Of a stretch of 42,144 nt of DNA, positions 26,251 through 36,000 are shown piece after piece. The DNA is from JAGNZR01 sp051659505 (GTDB lineage: Bacteria; Fusobacteriota; Fusobacteriia; Fusobacteriales; Fusobacteriaceae), in the NCBI GenBank assembly GCA_051659505.1, contig JBOFOQ010000034.1:1-42144 (forward strand), given 5' to 3'. The notes below the pieces were generated by a model that saw only the letters and a program-made list of their open reading frames with translations, had not been told where the DNA came from and ran no database searches. Within the stretch, counting starts at the first letter, position 1; each line of letters opens with the position of its first letter. The position numbers were made by a program, and so were the translations under genes.

Positions 26251-27354
26251 CTAGTTCACCTCTTTTGCCATTTTATAACTTTCTTTTAGTATTCTAACTA
26301 TTGTTTCTACCCCTGCTCTATTGGGATTTATTCTAATCATTCTTTTTTCTAAAGATGAATCTGTTGCTCTAAAAGTTCCAGAAACTCTATAAAAAAGTGG
26401 AGAAAACTCATATTTTGACTCTGCTCCTACAGGATTTGGTAGAGCTCCTAATTTTTCAGCATGAATTAACATCTCTTTTGCTATATTTTCCTTTAATTCC
26501 ACAACAATTACTTTAGACTGTGCATTTACAAGGTAGGCTGCTTTTATAAATTCTATTTCTCCACTATTAAATATAGTATATAGTTTATCATTTACTTCCC
26601 CTTGAATAGCTAATGATACTGGAGCATAGACTAAGCCTTTTAAAACATCTAGTGATTCATGACCTTGAACTTGTCCTCCACCAGAATAATTACTTTTAAC
26701 TATTTTTTCTATAAATTCTTTTTTTCCAACTACACATCCTATTCCCTCAGGTCCTAGTAACTTAAATGTTGAAAATGCCGAAAGAGTAGCTCCTAACTCA
26801 CTTCCAATTCTATTTACTTTCATAACAGCATAGTTATCATCTGTAATTATTGGAATATTATATTTTTTAATTTCATTAATAACTGTTGCTATATCATATG
26901 AATCATCTATCTTTTGACGTGTATATTGTATTAAAGCAGCATCACAAATATTATTTTTTAATACCTCTTTTAATTCTTCTAAATTGTTAAAGTCAGCTTC
27001 TATTTTTTCTACTTTCATCATTTGAAAAGAAACATCTGTTGTGGGATAAACTGCTGCTTTATGTACGAGAACTTTTCTGCTATTTTTTTCCTTTAAAATA
27101 CTATACAGTCCCCACTTTATAGCTCCTGTTCCAGAGCCTCGTACAAGAGTTGATGCTTCAGCACCAAAAAACTCTGCTATGACTTTTTCAACTTTTTCTG
27201 TAGTTAGAGGTTTATTTAATCCCTGTACTACTCCAAGGTCTCCCCTAGTTAAAATTTCGTGACCTTGAAAATATTTTGTTATTATATCTATTAATTTAAA
27301 CTGTTTTTCTTTTGCCCCGTCTATTCCTATTGACTCTAATGGATACGTTTTCAT
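26251..27354 (-). CDS. yhfS: YhfS-like PLP-dependent aminotransferase-family protein
   Basis: A 367-residue fold-I PLP protein of the cystathionine/selenocysteine-synthase-like type. LVRGSGTGAIKWGLYS is the phosphate-binding stretch, ITDDNYAVMKVNRIGSELGA contains the PLP-contact aspartate, and FSTFKLLGPEGIGCVVG carries the probable Schiff-base lysine. The C-terminus has ATDSSLEKRMIRINPNRAG. Its start codon directly follows the php stop, so translation is tightly coupled. Substrate unknown. Confidence 0.85.
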   Translation of the reverse strand: MKTYPLESIGIDGAKEKQFKLIDIITKYFQGHEILTRGDLGVVQGLNKPLTTEKVEKVIAEFFGAEASTLVRGSGTGAIKWGLYSILKEKNSRKVLVHKAAVYPTTDVSFQMMKVEKIEADFNNLEELKEVLKNNICDAALIQYTRQKIDDSYDIATVINEIKKYNIPIITDDNYAVMKVNRIGSELGATLSAFSTFKLLGPEGIGCVVGKKEFIEKIVKSNYSGGGQVQGHESLDVLKGLVYAPVSLAIQGEVNDKLYTIFNSGEIEFIKAAYLVNAQSKVIVVELKENIAKEMLIHAEKLGALPNPVGAESKYEFSPLFYRVSGTFRATDSSLEKRMIRINPNRAGVETIVRILKESYKMAKEVN

Positions 27355-28236
27355 TTATTTCCCCTTCATTCCTAAAATTACTTTAGGATTTTCTACTAAT
27401 ATTTTTTTTATGCATATTTCCTGTACACCTATTTGTCTTAATAAAGGAACAAAAGTTTCAATTAGATAAGCATAGCCAATTCCACCATTAATTTTCAAAT
27501 GAGACCTTCTTGTAAGGTCAACAGACAATATTAATTTTTCGCTCCAACCCTCGTCACAAAGTTCTTTTATAAACTGAGCTCTCACTTCATCAGGAAGATA
27601 ACTATTTTTTCCAATAGTATCAAATTCTATATATACTCCCCTTTTAAGAAGTGATTTTATATAGTCTAAATCATTAGCTAATGAAGTGTGCCCTAAAATA
27701 ACTTTGCTTAAATTTACATCTAATTTTTCCAAAAAATCTAATTGTTCATGGCCTAATGTACCTAGACTTGTATGAGTTGTTATAAAAACTCCTGTAGATT
27801 TTTGAGCTATTGCCGCAGCATGAAATACTTTTTTTTCAAGTTCTGTTATGACTTCAAAACCTGTACCTATTTCTCCTATAAATGATGCACATTTTTTTCT
27901 GCCATCTATTCCAACTTTAATGTCAGATATCATTTTTTCAGCTAGCTCTTCCACAGTCAGATCTTTTACCTCTTTTGGTAAAAATGGTTCTTTATAGTAT
28001 CCAGTGGACATATGTATTTCTAGTCCTGTAACCTCTTCCATTCTCATAACATAATCCACATCTCTACCAATTCCAACATTAGTAACATCTACAATTCGTG
28101 TTACTCCAAGTTCTTTTAATCTTAAAAATTCATCTCTTGTTGCCTCAAATATATCTAGTTTACAATCTATATTGTTTTTTTCCTTGGACAAATCTATTAT
28201 TACATGTTCATGCATATATGTTATATCTTTAATCAT
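27355..28236 (-). CDS. php: Phosphotriesterase-homology protein
   Basis: A 293-residue amidohydrolase-fold enzyme. The metal-binding series is visible: YMHEHVIIDLS (HxH), SFIGEIGTGFEV (in place of the usual carbamylated lysine region), ITTHTSLGTLG, VILGHTSLAND and LSVDLTRRS. Family members hydrolyse phosphate esters or lactones. ATGA overlap with yhfT upstream and immediate abutment with yhfS downstream place it in the middle of the operon. Confidence 0.9.
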   Translation of the reverse strand: MIKDITYMHEHVIIDLSKEKNNIDCKLDIFEATRDEFLRLKELGVTRIVDVTNVGIGRDVDYVMRMEEVTGLEIHMSTGYYKEPFLPKEVKDLTVEELAEKMISDIKVGIDGRKKCASFIGEIGTGFEVITELEKKVFHAAAIAQKSTGVFITTHTSLGTLGHEQLDFLEKLDVNLSKVILGHTSLANDLDYIKSLLKRGVYIEFDTIGKNSYLPDEVRAQFIKELCDEGWSEKLILSVDLTRRSHLKINGGIGYAYLIETFVPLLRQIGVQEICIKKILVENPKVILGMKGK

Positions 28237-29519
28237 ACACTATACAATCCTAAAATTGAGAATATATTTAGTAAAATTCCAAATAAAATAGCAGCTACTG
28301 GTCCTACTGCCATATCTACAAGTGGTTTTTTCGCAGTTTTATTTAATATATAAACTCCAGCTACAAAAAGATATCCCAAGCCTGGAGCCATAGTATCTGC
28401 TGCTATCATTCCACCAACAAGGAGAGAAACTTCTAACACTTTAGTCATAGCAGTCCTAATTTGATCTCCACACCCTTTTACACCAGGGAATTTATCTAAG
28501 AATTTAGCTATAGCACCAAGAGCGTATATCTCAAAGCATATAGATGCTGCTCCAGCAATAAAAGCCACAAAAGGATTCTTAATAAAAATTCCAATTGCAA
28601 AAACAAAAGTCATTCCTGCTGGGGCATAGACTCCAGTTGCTATAGCAGTTGTCGCAACTAATGGAACAAAACCTATTGCTCTAGCAAGAGCTGCAAGACC
28701 AGCTTCTGATATTTTTCCATCAGCTAAAAGATTTAAAGATATTGGGTCTCCAGCAACTAAATGCAAACTTATAGCAGAGGAAATTATTCCTCCCATAAGA
28801 GCTAAACCTAATATATTTTTCTTTATTTTTTCTACTCTAGTAGCAAAAATATTAAGTAACATAGTGTTGGATCCAGGTGCATCACTAGCAGCTTTCTCTC
28901 TCATAGCAAATGTTATCATAATTACCATGGCAACAAGTAGAGCCATTCCATCTGAATTTAATATTACTTTATTTCCATCAAACATAAATGTTCCATATTT
29001 TTGAACAAATTGTCTAACAACTATAGTAAGAGCAAAAGTTGTAGTTCCTTTTTTAAACCCGTATTGATAAGCTACCACTAAAGCTGGGAAAGCAGCAAAA
29101 GCGACTATAATTGGTGCTCCAACTTTTCCAAGAGATGGTAAAAAATTCACAGGTAATTTAGCAAAGAGTTCCACAACAATTTTTAAACCAAGAGTTATTA
29201 GTAGACCATAAAGTCCACCAACCACAGTTGAAAATATCGCACCTTTTTTGTCAAAACTAAAAGATGAGCCAATTATATCCGTTCCTAAAAGGATACTATG
29301 AATCAAAATTATATGTGTTGTAAGGGAAAAAGGTATTCCGTATCCAACAACTAGACCAAAACTTAAAGCAAAGCTTGTAGCTGCTAAAGATTTTCTATTC
29401 ATTCTTCCTTCTAAAAACTCAGGAACAATAGGTCTTAATCCGTCATTAAATATTGCTACTCCTCTATTTGCTAAAAGTGCTGCTATACTCCCTAATAATA
29501 TTGCTACTATATAATTCAT
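28233..29519 (-). CDS. yhfT: YhfT-like integral membrane protein
   Basis: A 428-residue, very hydrophobic protein with about ten or eleven membrane segments. GSIAALLANRGVAIFNDGLRP at the start and KGCGDQIRTAMTKVLEVSL later mark the YhfT family. It is probably the transporter of the pathway, moving the substrate handled by the YhfS/X/W and Php enzymes. It lies 9 nt after yhfU. Confidence 0.88.
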   Translation of the reverse strand: MNYIVAILLGSIAALLANRGVAIFNDGLRPIVPEFLEGRMNRKSLAATSFALSFGLVVGYGIPFSLTTHIILIHSILLGTDIIGSSFSFDKKGAIFSTVVGGLYGLLITLGLKIVVELFAKLPVNFLPSLGKVGAPIIVAFAAFPALVVAYQYGFKKGTTTFALTIVVRQFVQKYGTFMFDGNKVILNSDGMALLVAMVIMITFAMREKAASDAPGSNTMLLNIFATRVEKIKKNILGLALMGGIISSAISLHLVAGDPISLNLLADGKISEAGLAALARAIGFVPLVATTAIATGVYAPAGMTFVFAIGIFIKNPFVAFIAGAASICFEIYALGAIAKFLDKFPGVKGCGDQIRTAMTKVLEVSLLVGGMIAADTMAPGLGYLFVAGVYILNKTAKKPLVDMAVGPVAAILFGILLNIFSILGLYSV

Positions 29520-29528
29520 TTTTTCCCC

Positions 29529-29888
29529 CTACTTTAAAATCTCTGCTAATATAACTGGTACAACTATGTCTATGTGTTGAGCTGTAAATCCAAAAGCTTT
29601 TTTCCCAGCGGCAAATTCAGCTCTTATCTCATCATCATTTTTTATATTTCCTGGCATAGAAACTGTAACACACTGATTTGCTCCTAAAAGTGCAATAGCC
29701 ATGGCTAGAGCTCCTCCACCTCCAGTATTACAAGCACCTAAATAATAATCTGCCACATTAGTTTTTACATCCATAGCTGCTTCAATATCTGTTTTTACAG
29801 TTACTATAACTTTATCTCCACAAATCTCTCTTACAGTTTGTGCTAATCTTTCCTTATCAATTTGCCCACCGATTACTATTCTTTTCAT
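29529..29888 (-). CDS. yhfU: YhfU-like DUF2620 protein
   Basis: A 119-residue cytosolic protein. KRIVIGGQIDKERLAQTVRE, YYLGACNTGGGGALAMAIAL and a C-terminal QHIDIVVPVI fit DUF2620. The glycine-rich CNTGGGGA loop and small size recall PTS EIIB-like carriers or small regulators working with YhfT; that is inference. 9 nt upstream of yhfT and 22 nt downstream of yhfY. Confidence 0.85.
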   Translation of the reverse strand: MKRIVIGGQIDKERLAQTVREICGDKVIVTVKTDIEAAMDVKTNVADYYLGACNTGGGGALAMAIALLGANQCVTVSMPGNIKNDDEIRAEFAAGKKAFGFTAQHIDIVVPVILAEILK

Positions 29889-29910
29889 CTTTTATATTCT
29901 CCCTTTTATT

Positions 29911-30264
29911 TTATTTTTCTAAAATAACACAAATATTTACTAACATATATTTCTTTTCACTTTCTGGTAAAATAACATCTAAAACTTCTATTAAATCTTT
30001 ATAAATATGATTGGCTTTTTCAATATACGAACTTTCTAAAATCTCTTTGAATATCTCTTCATCTATAGCTTTTACTGGTTCATTATTTTTAACTCTCATT
30101 ATAGCCATGGATAAGTGCGTAACCATCATTGCTCCGTTATCTTCAGTAAGTTCAATTCCATGTTTTTCATTAAACATTTGAATAACATTTACCATTACTT
30201 CTTTTGTACAATTAGTTATTGCTCCTGAATTATTTAATATCTCTAGCCTCGTGTGTAAGTTCAT
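29911..30264 (-). CDS. yhfY: YhfY-like PRD-domain protein
   Basis: A 117-residue single PRD domain between yhfZ and yhfU, the expected operon position. It is a near-duplicate of the protein at 22066 over its first 80 or so residues (for example MFNEKHGIELTEDNGAM). It lacks any DNA-binding part, so it probably modulates YhfZ or a PTS-linked partner through phosphorylation. Ribosome site ggagg 6 nt before the ATG. Confidence 0.85.
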   Translation of the reverse strand: MNLHTRLEILNNSGAITNCTKEVMVNVIQMFNEKHGIELTEDNGAMMVTHLSMAIMRVKNNEPVKAIDEEIFKEILESSYIEKANHIYKDLIEVLDVILPESEKKYMLVNICVILEK

Positions 30265-30285
30265 TCTCCCTCCATATTTTTTTTA

Positions 30286-31167
30286 TTAATTTATAAGTTT
30301 AATTTTTTTTTTATCAAAAAATTTTTTAAATATTTTTTTTATAATTTCATTATCTTTTCTCACTACTATTACTGATTCTGTAGCTAATAGATTTTTCTCA
30401 TTTTCATTTAACTCTTCCATAACTATTCCATGTTTTTTCAAATGTATAAGTTTATCTAAAACATCATCATAATTCCAAATAGCAGCATCTATTTTTTTTT
30501 CAATTAGATTTTCAATAACTTCTGAATATTTAATATTTACCATTTTTATATTTTCATTTTTTTGAAAATTAGAATTTGTTAAAAAAATATGGTCATTAGA
30601 TTCTAAGTCTTTTCCTACTTTAAGCACTGTACAATTTTTTCTTTTTAAAATAACATGCTTAGTCACGTAAGTTCTCAACCCAAACTCTTCTATAATTTCC
30701 AATTTAATTCCTGAATCAATAGCATTTTGAGCAGCGAGTTTAGAAACAATACCAAAATGATAAACTCCCTCTTCAATAAGTTTTAACCTTACATCTCCAC
30801 CTCTCATATGAGAAAAATATAGTGGTATAGGTATTTTTAAACTCTTTGAAATATTGTCCATTATTTTTTTATATCTCTTGGAATAAGTCTCTGGCATAAC
30901 ACATAAAAGATAATTTGTGTTTAGGACTTTTAATAAGTTTTTATAATCTACATTTTCAATTACAGTTCCATACTTACCTTTTTTCTTTAAATCTACTAAT
31001 TTTTCCTCTGTTAGTTCTTTTAAAGCTTTTTGTATCGTTCCTAAAGATATCTCTAGATTTTCTGAATAATTTTTTATTGTGTCTAAATTATCATGTTTTT
31101 CTCTACTTAAAATATCCTTTGCTAATCCAACTATAGCTTGTTGCAATTTTCCAGTTCTACTTTTCAT
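30286..31167 (-). CDS. yhfZ: YhfZ-like transcription regulator
   Basis: A 293-residue regulator at the head of the yhf operon. The N-terminus (about residues 1-68) is a GntR-like winged helix (NLEISLGTIQKALKELTEEK, LKKKGKYGTVI). The rest resembles a periplasmic-binding-protein-type sensor (GDVRLKLIEEGVYHFGIVSK, KIDAAIWNYDDV), as in YhfZ. It probably senses the pathway ligand and controls its own operon from the promoter at 31221-31248. A TTTTCA/TGAAAA inverted repeat at about 31190-31205 could be the operator. Confidence 0.85.
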   Translation of the reverse strand: MKSRTGKLQQAIVGLAKDILSREKHDNLDTIKNYSENLEISLGTIQKALKELTEEKLVDLKKKGKYGTVIENVDYKNLLKVLNTNYLLCVMPETYSKRYKKIMDNISKSLKIPIPLYFSHMRGGDVRLKLIEEGVYHFGIVSKLAAQNAIDSGIKLEIIEEFGLRTYVTKHVILKRKNCTVLKVGKDLESNDHIFLTNSNFQKNENIKMVNIKYSEVIENLIEKKIDAAIWNYDDVLDKLIHLKKHGIVMEELNENEKNLLATESVIVVRKDNEIIKKIFKKFFDKKKIKLIN

Positions 31168-31220
31168 AATTCCCTCTTTTTCCTTGTTTTCATTTTTTTG
31201 AAAATAAGATTCTTGTACTT

Positions 31221-31248
31221 ATTATAACTTATTTTTTTATAATGTCAA
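31221..31248 (-). promoter_or_regulatory. yhf operon promoter
   Basis: On the minus strand: -35 TTGACA (31243-31248), 16-nt spacer, -10 TATAAT (31221-31226), about 55 nt before yhfZ. A possible operator ttttca/tgaaaa lies just downstream. Confidence 0.8.
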
Positions 31249-31285
31249 ACACTTTTATGTTTTTTAATACAAATTTTGGAAATAA

Positions 31286-31320
31286 AAAAAATATCGCTTA
31301 TTAACTCTGCGATATTTTTT
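31286..31320. terminator. Terminator beyond the CRISPR array
   Basis: Perfect 12-bp stem aaaaaatatcgc/gcgatatttttt with an 11-nt loop. It lies at the leader-distal end of the array, so it should end the pre-crRNA transcript and insulate the yhf operon. Confidence 0.8.
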
Positions 31321-31346
31321 ACTAATATTTTTGCTTTATTATACCA

Positions 31347-31719
31347 ATTTTTAGTTTATTCAATATTGGGGTAGTCTCAATCTAAAAACCCTGTAAATTT
31401 TGGGGATTTATTAGTTTTAGTCCCCTTCAATATTGGGGTAGTCTCAATCCTATGGGATTAATGGCTGTAGTAGTTTTTGAAAGTTTTAGTCCCCTTCAAT
31501 ATTGGGGTAGTCTCAATCGGTATATATCTAGAATAGGACATTTCTTACAGTTTTAGTCCCCTTCAATATTGGGGTAGTCTCAATCGATTATATGACGTCT
31601 GATGATATAGAAAAGGGTTTTAGTCCCCTTCAATATTGGGGTAGTCTCAATCTCTAGATTTACTACATTGATAAATAGAACCAGTTTTAGTCCCCTTCAA
31701 TATTGGGGTAGTCTCAATC
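31347..31719 (-). CRISPR. Type VI-A CRISPR array, 6 repeats and 5 spacers
   Basis: 36-nt repeats at 31684-31719, 31617-31652, 31550-31585, 31483-31518, 31414-31449 and a degenerate one at 31347-31382. Spacers are 31, 31, 31, 33 and 31 bp. Read on the minus strand, the repeat begins gattgagactacccc and ends gaaggggactaaaac: the Cas13a-type direct repeat with ccccaat/attgagg-like pairing. The five right-hand repeats are identical. The leftmost has lost the tcccc half of the stem, which marks the old, leader-distal end. Transcription therefore runs leftward from the leader beside cas2. Confidence 0.97.
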
Positions 31720-31781
31720 CCATAGAATTCCTTTTTCTGGGAGATATATTTAATTATAGCACAATATCATCATAATTCCAA
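31720..31781 (-). promoter_or_regulatory. CRISPR leader and array promoter
   Basis: The 50 bp between the cas2 stop (31770) and the first repeat hold an extended -10 TGCTATAAT (TATAAT at 31753-31758). A -35-like TTGGAA lies 17 nt upstream at 31776-31781, inside the last codons of cas2. Predicted transcripts start about 25 nt before the first repeat. The same 61 bp, plus the repeat, occur again at 39510-39606. Confidence 0.7.
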
Positions 31782-32099
31782 TATTATTTTCTCTTCACTT
31801 AGTATTTTTTCATTAAAACTTTTCTCCCCTGATATGGTTTCCATAAGATTAAACTGAGCTTTTGTTAATGTTATCATTCTTATATTCGATTCTTTTGGTG
31901 CAATTCTCTTTAATTCCTTCAAATGTAAATTAGCTGTTGTTTTATATTTGAATTTACAAACATAAACTGATTCTTGAATTTGATAATACCCTTTTCTTAA
32001 TAATTTATTTCTAAAAGTTGTATACTCTCGTCTCATTTTATTATTTTGAACGGATATATCATAAATAATCATCCCTATAAAACTTGGATTAGTAATCAT
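31770..32099 (-). CDS. cas2: CRISPR-associated Cas2
   Basis: A 109-residue adaptation subunit of the kind found with type II and VI-A Cas1. GMIIYDISVQNNKMRREYTTF is the ferredoxin-like first strand with the usual aspartate, and YQIQESVYVCKF the second. With Cas1 it captures and inserts spacers. It overlaps cas1 by 11 nt. Its last three codons and stop are shared with the array promoter and are repeated beside the second leader at 39596. Confidence 0.93.
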   Translation of the reverse strand: MITNPSFIGMIIYDISVQNNKMRREYTTFRNKLLRKGYYQIQESVYVCKFKYKTTANLHLKELKRIAPKESNIRMITLTKAQFNLMETISGEKSFNEKILSEEKIILEL

Positions 32100-33018
32100 A
32101 ATCTTCTATCACCAACTGCGGAAATTCTATTTCTTCTGTTTTTTCATTCATATATGAAATTATATTATCTACAAATTTTTCTATTACATAATCAAGGTCA
32201 TTAAAAGAATCTTTATATTTTATATTTTGAAATAATATCTTTAAAATTGTATTTCTATATTCCTTGGATAAGTCTTCATATTTTTCTAAATTACTCCAAA
32301 CTACATAGTCTACAATAGGTCTAAAAATTTCTATAATGTCATCTGCTAAATTAAAATTATTAAACATACTTTTGTGCTCTATACCTAAAGCAGGATGTAA
32401 GCCTTTAGAAATTAGTATTTTAGCAACTAGTGTTCTCACTAAAGTGTAACCATAGTTTAAAGCCGCATTGTCAACATCATTATTAAATCTTCTAAATTTT
32501 TCTCCAAAGACTCTTTGAAAATATATTCTTGCACTAACTCCTTCAATTGATTTTAATTCTGTTGTTAAACTTCCTTTTTCTATCTTTTCTAACATTTCAC
32601 TTAAATAATCAACACCATCATACTCCTCTATAAAATATAACAATTCTTTTTGATTCTTTATTTTATTGTATATAATTTGCTGAAAACAACTTTGTTTTCT
32701 TTCTACACTCCAATCTTTTTGCTCATAAATTCTTTCTGTAACTTTATAATTAGAATATAAATCGAAAACTTGAAGTTGAGGTTGATATTTCTCATTACAT
32801 ATAATAGTGTGGATTTTATTATTGCTTAACTCTAATAGTGTTTTTATTGTAATTGAGGAATATACATTTTCTATTATAATTAACCTAATATCCTTTAACG
32901 ATATTCCTCTTTTTTCTTCTATTTCTAATAATTCACCCTCTGAATCTATATTATTTAGAATTATTAGTTTGTTGTTACTTATACTAATTTTGTCCCCTTC
33001 TGATACTTTTATAATCAT
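32089..33018 (-). CDS. cas1: CRISPR-associated Cas1 integrase
   Basis: A 309-residue integrase of the type II-like Cas1 branch used by VI-A loci. Metal-binding residues are visible: E159 in KSIEGVSARIYF, H215 in LGIEHKSMFN and E230 in LADDIIEIFRP, with the spacing expected for the family. A C-terminal acidic tail follows. It inserts new spacers at the leader-repeat junction together with Cas2. ATGA overlap with cas13a upstream (4 nt) shows coupled translation in one operon. Catalytic residues intact, so the module is probably active. Confidence 0.95.
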   Translation of the reverse strand: MIIKVSEGDKISISNNKLIILNNIDSEGELLEIEEKRGISLKDIRLIIIENVYSSITIKTLLELSNNKIHTIICNEKYQPQLQVFDLYSNYKVTERIYEQKDWSVERKQSCFQQIIYNKIKNQKELLYFIEEYDGVDYLSEMLEKIEKGSLTTELKSIEGVSARIYFQRVFGEKFRRFNNDVDNAALNYGYTLVRTLVAKILISKGLHPALGIEHKSMFNNFNLADDIIEIFRPIVDYVVWSNLEKYEDLSKEYRNTILKILFQNIKYKDSFNDLDYVIEKFVDNIISYMNEKTEEIEFPQLVIEDYDY

Positions 33019-36000
33019 CTTTTATACTCCAGAATTGTCTGGATAAGTTTTGGAAATTCTTCTTCATGAATCTCTAGAATATTTTTTTTTCCTAGAACTC
33101 TTCCTTTCAAACTTTTTATCTCTCCATCTATTTTGTAAATAGGATTATCTGCCTGTTCTGTCTCCTTTGTTCTTTTAAACTGAATTTTCATGCCATATTT
33201 TTCTAATATAATTTTCATTGATTTGTTTATATGATTTTTTGTTTTTTTATCATATGAGAATAATTTTATCAATAAATTCATTTGTTCGATAAAACTAATT
33301 TTTGATCTCAAATCACCATAAGGAGAATCTGTAAAATGACCAAAATGTGCTATATAGTTTCTTATTCTTTCTTCATCAGAAGACTCTTCATTTTTTATAC
33401 TTGGACAAAATATTTTTCTAATTAAGTTTCTATCTAAATCCTGATGTTTTTTTTCTATTTTTGTTTCATAATTTCCTACAGAAAACATTTGTTTCTTTCC
33501 ATTAGTTTCCACGGCTAAAAAGTCATCAATATCTTTCTTTAACTCTTCATTTTCTTCCTTTACATTTTCTTTGATAGCTAACATTAAAAATTTGAAATCT
33601 CTTTCATACTTATTTATATAAGCCATATTTCGAGATTGTAACTCTACAATTATTTTATGAAACTCATAAATATTTTGTAAACTCTGCTTATTTTTAAGAT
33701 AATTGTATTTTCTTACTGATTCCATATTTTTTATAAACTTATCATAAGCTTCTTTGGAATCTGAATTTTCAGAAGTTTGTTTTTTCCGGTTTTTCCAGTT
33801 ATCATGGAACTCTGCTTTATTTTTTTGAGTTTCTTTTATTTTTTCTTCTAATTTAAAAAATTCATCATCATTTTTTTTTGAATATTTAAATGGTATTTTT
33901 CCTGACTCTAGAGATTTAACGATAAAATCTTGTGTTGAAAATTTTCTTGTTTCTTCTAATGTTGAATATAGTATTGGAGTTGCTTTGTCTGATTGATAAT
34001 ATAGTTCTTTTGTTCTTTTACTATTCTCTATAGCATCTTTATCTATAAATTTTTCTAATAACTCATCATATATTTTTATTCCATTTTCTTGGTTTGTTCC
34101 GTATAATCTTTCAAATAAAACACTATTTTTTTCTTCTTTTTTAGTTGTATCCAATCTCTCTCTTGTTAGTGATATAAATTCACACAAACACAAATATGTT
34201 TCTACATCTACCCCTAAAAATTTAGGTACTAAATTTTCATTTTTATTTATTTTCTTATAAAATTGCCTAAATTTAACAATTTCATTAGAAAATTCATTTA
34301 ATTTCTTATTATCAATCATGCTTAAAAATAGATAAAGACGTAAGATTTCTTTATCTCCAACAAGTTTTGATAATTCTTTATCCAGTTTTGGTTTTAAATG
34401 TATTTTTATTATTTCTTCTATTTTTGTTGTTGTCTTTTCTTTAGCTTTTTCTATTTTTTCTTTTAATTTATTTTCATTAAGTTCTAATAATAAACTACCA
34501 TCTTCACCATAATTTTTGTTTAACCAGTTAATAAATCCTTCTAAAAAAATATCTTCTATATATTCATTAATAAATTTAGCCGTTTCTTTTACAGCTTGTC
34601 CTTCAAACTTATCATTCTTTTCATTTGAAATTCTATCCATCTCAAGTTTGTGTAAATTATAAAGATATTCTTCTATTTTAGTTTTATTATTTCCTTCGAT
34701 AGATTTTTCATATTTTTCTATAACTTTATAAGCGAGACCTGTACTCTTTTCTTTAATGCTATTAGTTTCTTTTGTTTTAGATTTTCTAGTTTTTGCCTTT
34801 TCTACCCCTTCATAAAATAAAGATTCATCGGATAAAAAATCCTCGAAAAAATTATTATAATATAATTCACTTAATAAAAAATTCTTAGTTCTAATATAAG
34901 ATTTTTCAGCCTCTCCATACCTTTCCTTTGATTGAAACCATTTGTAATCCATATTTTTATTATTATCAGCTCTATATAAATTCTCCCCTTTAGATACTAC
35001 TCGTTTAAATGTTGGAGCAAAAGAAACTTTATTTTTTACTAAAGAATATTTATATTTATTAAAATAATTTTCCATATCTTTTTGAGTAAAATAATATTCT
35101 AAATTATTTGAATCAAATTTTTCTATAATTCTTTCCAGTGCCATCTTTTTCATTCCTTCGAAGTACTCAATTACAATATTACTCTTATTATCTGGAACAG
35201 TGAAATCAATTTCTTTAAAATGAATAACACCATTTCTCACATTATAAATTGATTCTAAAATTTCAGATACAAAATTTGAAATTTCTTCTTTATTTTTAAA
35301 CAACTTTTCGCCTTCTATATTTTTTAATGAGGAGTCAAAAAAATAATTAAGTTTTTTCTCATTAATTTTTAAAGAAAAACTTGATTCTTTATTTATCATT
35401 TTTATAAAGTCTTCTCCACTACATATAACATCTTCAAAATTTGTTTGGTAATCTTCATGGTTCAGTAAATTATAAATTCCGTATGTACCAAAACTAACAA
35501 GAGATGAGATTTTTCTTACTAAACTTTCATTTAATTTTATATACTCTAACTCTTTCGTCCCTATTTTTTTTATATTTTTCAACGCTCTTCCATCTTGAGA
35601 ATAATATATTAGTTTTCCATGATTTAAAATATGTCCTGAAAAAATATTTATAAAGTTGTCCTCTATTTTTTTTCGAAATTTTTCTTTATCTATAATATTT
35701 TTTTCTTTGTCTACAAAAAACATTTTTTTTAATAAATAAAAATACAAATTATTATTTATTATTTTTTTTTCTTTGTCTTCCTCTTTTTTAGCATTTTTTT
35801 TTCTTTTTGATAATATAGTTAAAATATATTTTTTTATTTCATTTTTATAAATCTCTTTCCCTATATCAGATTCATTTAACTCTTTTTTTAAATAGTTTCT
35901 TAATAAATTCAAAATATTTGCTTTTACATTATCACAATTATAATCAATATCTTTCTCTTTTTTTCTTTTTTTAGCATCTTTTATTTCTTCTATAAAAACA

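Noticed and set aside
31347..31719. Spacers targeting genes within this window
   Set aside because: By eye, no spacer matched other sequence here on either strand; a computed search of the full genome and viruses was not possible.
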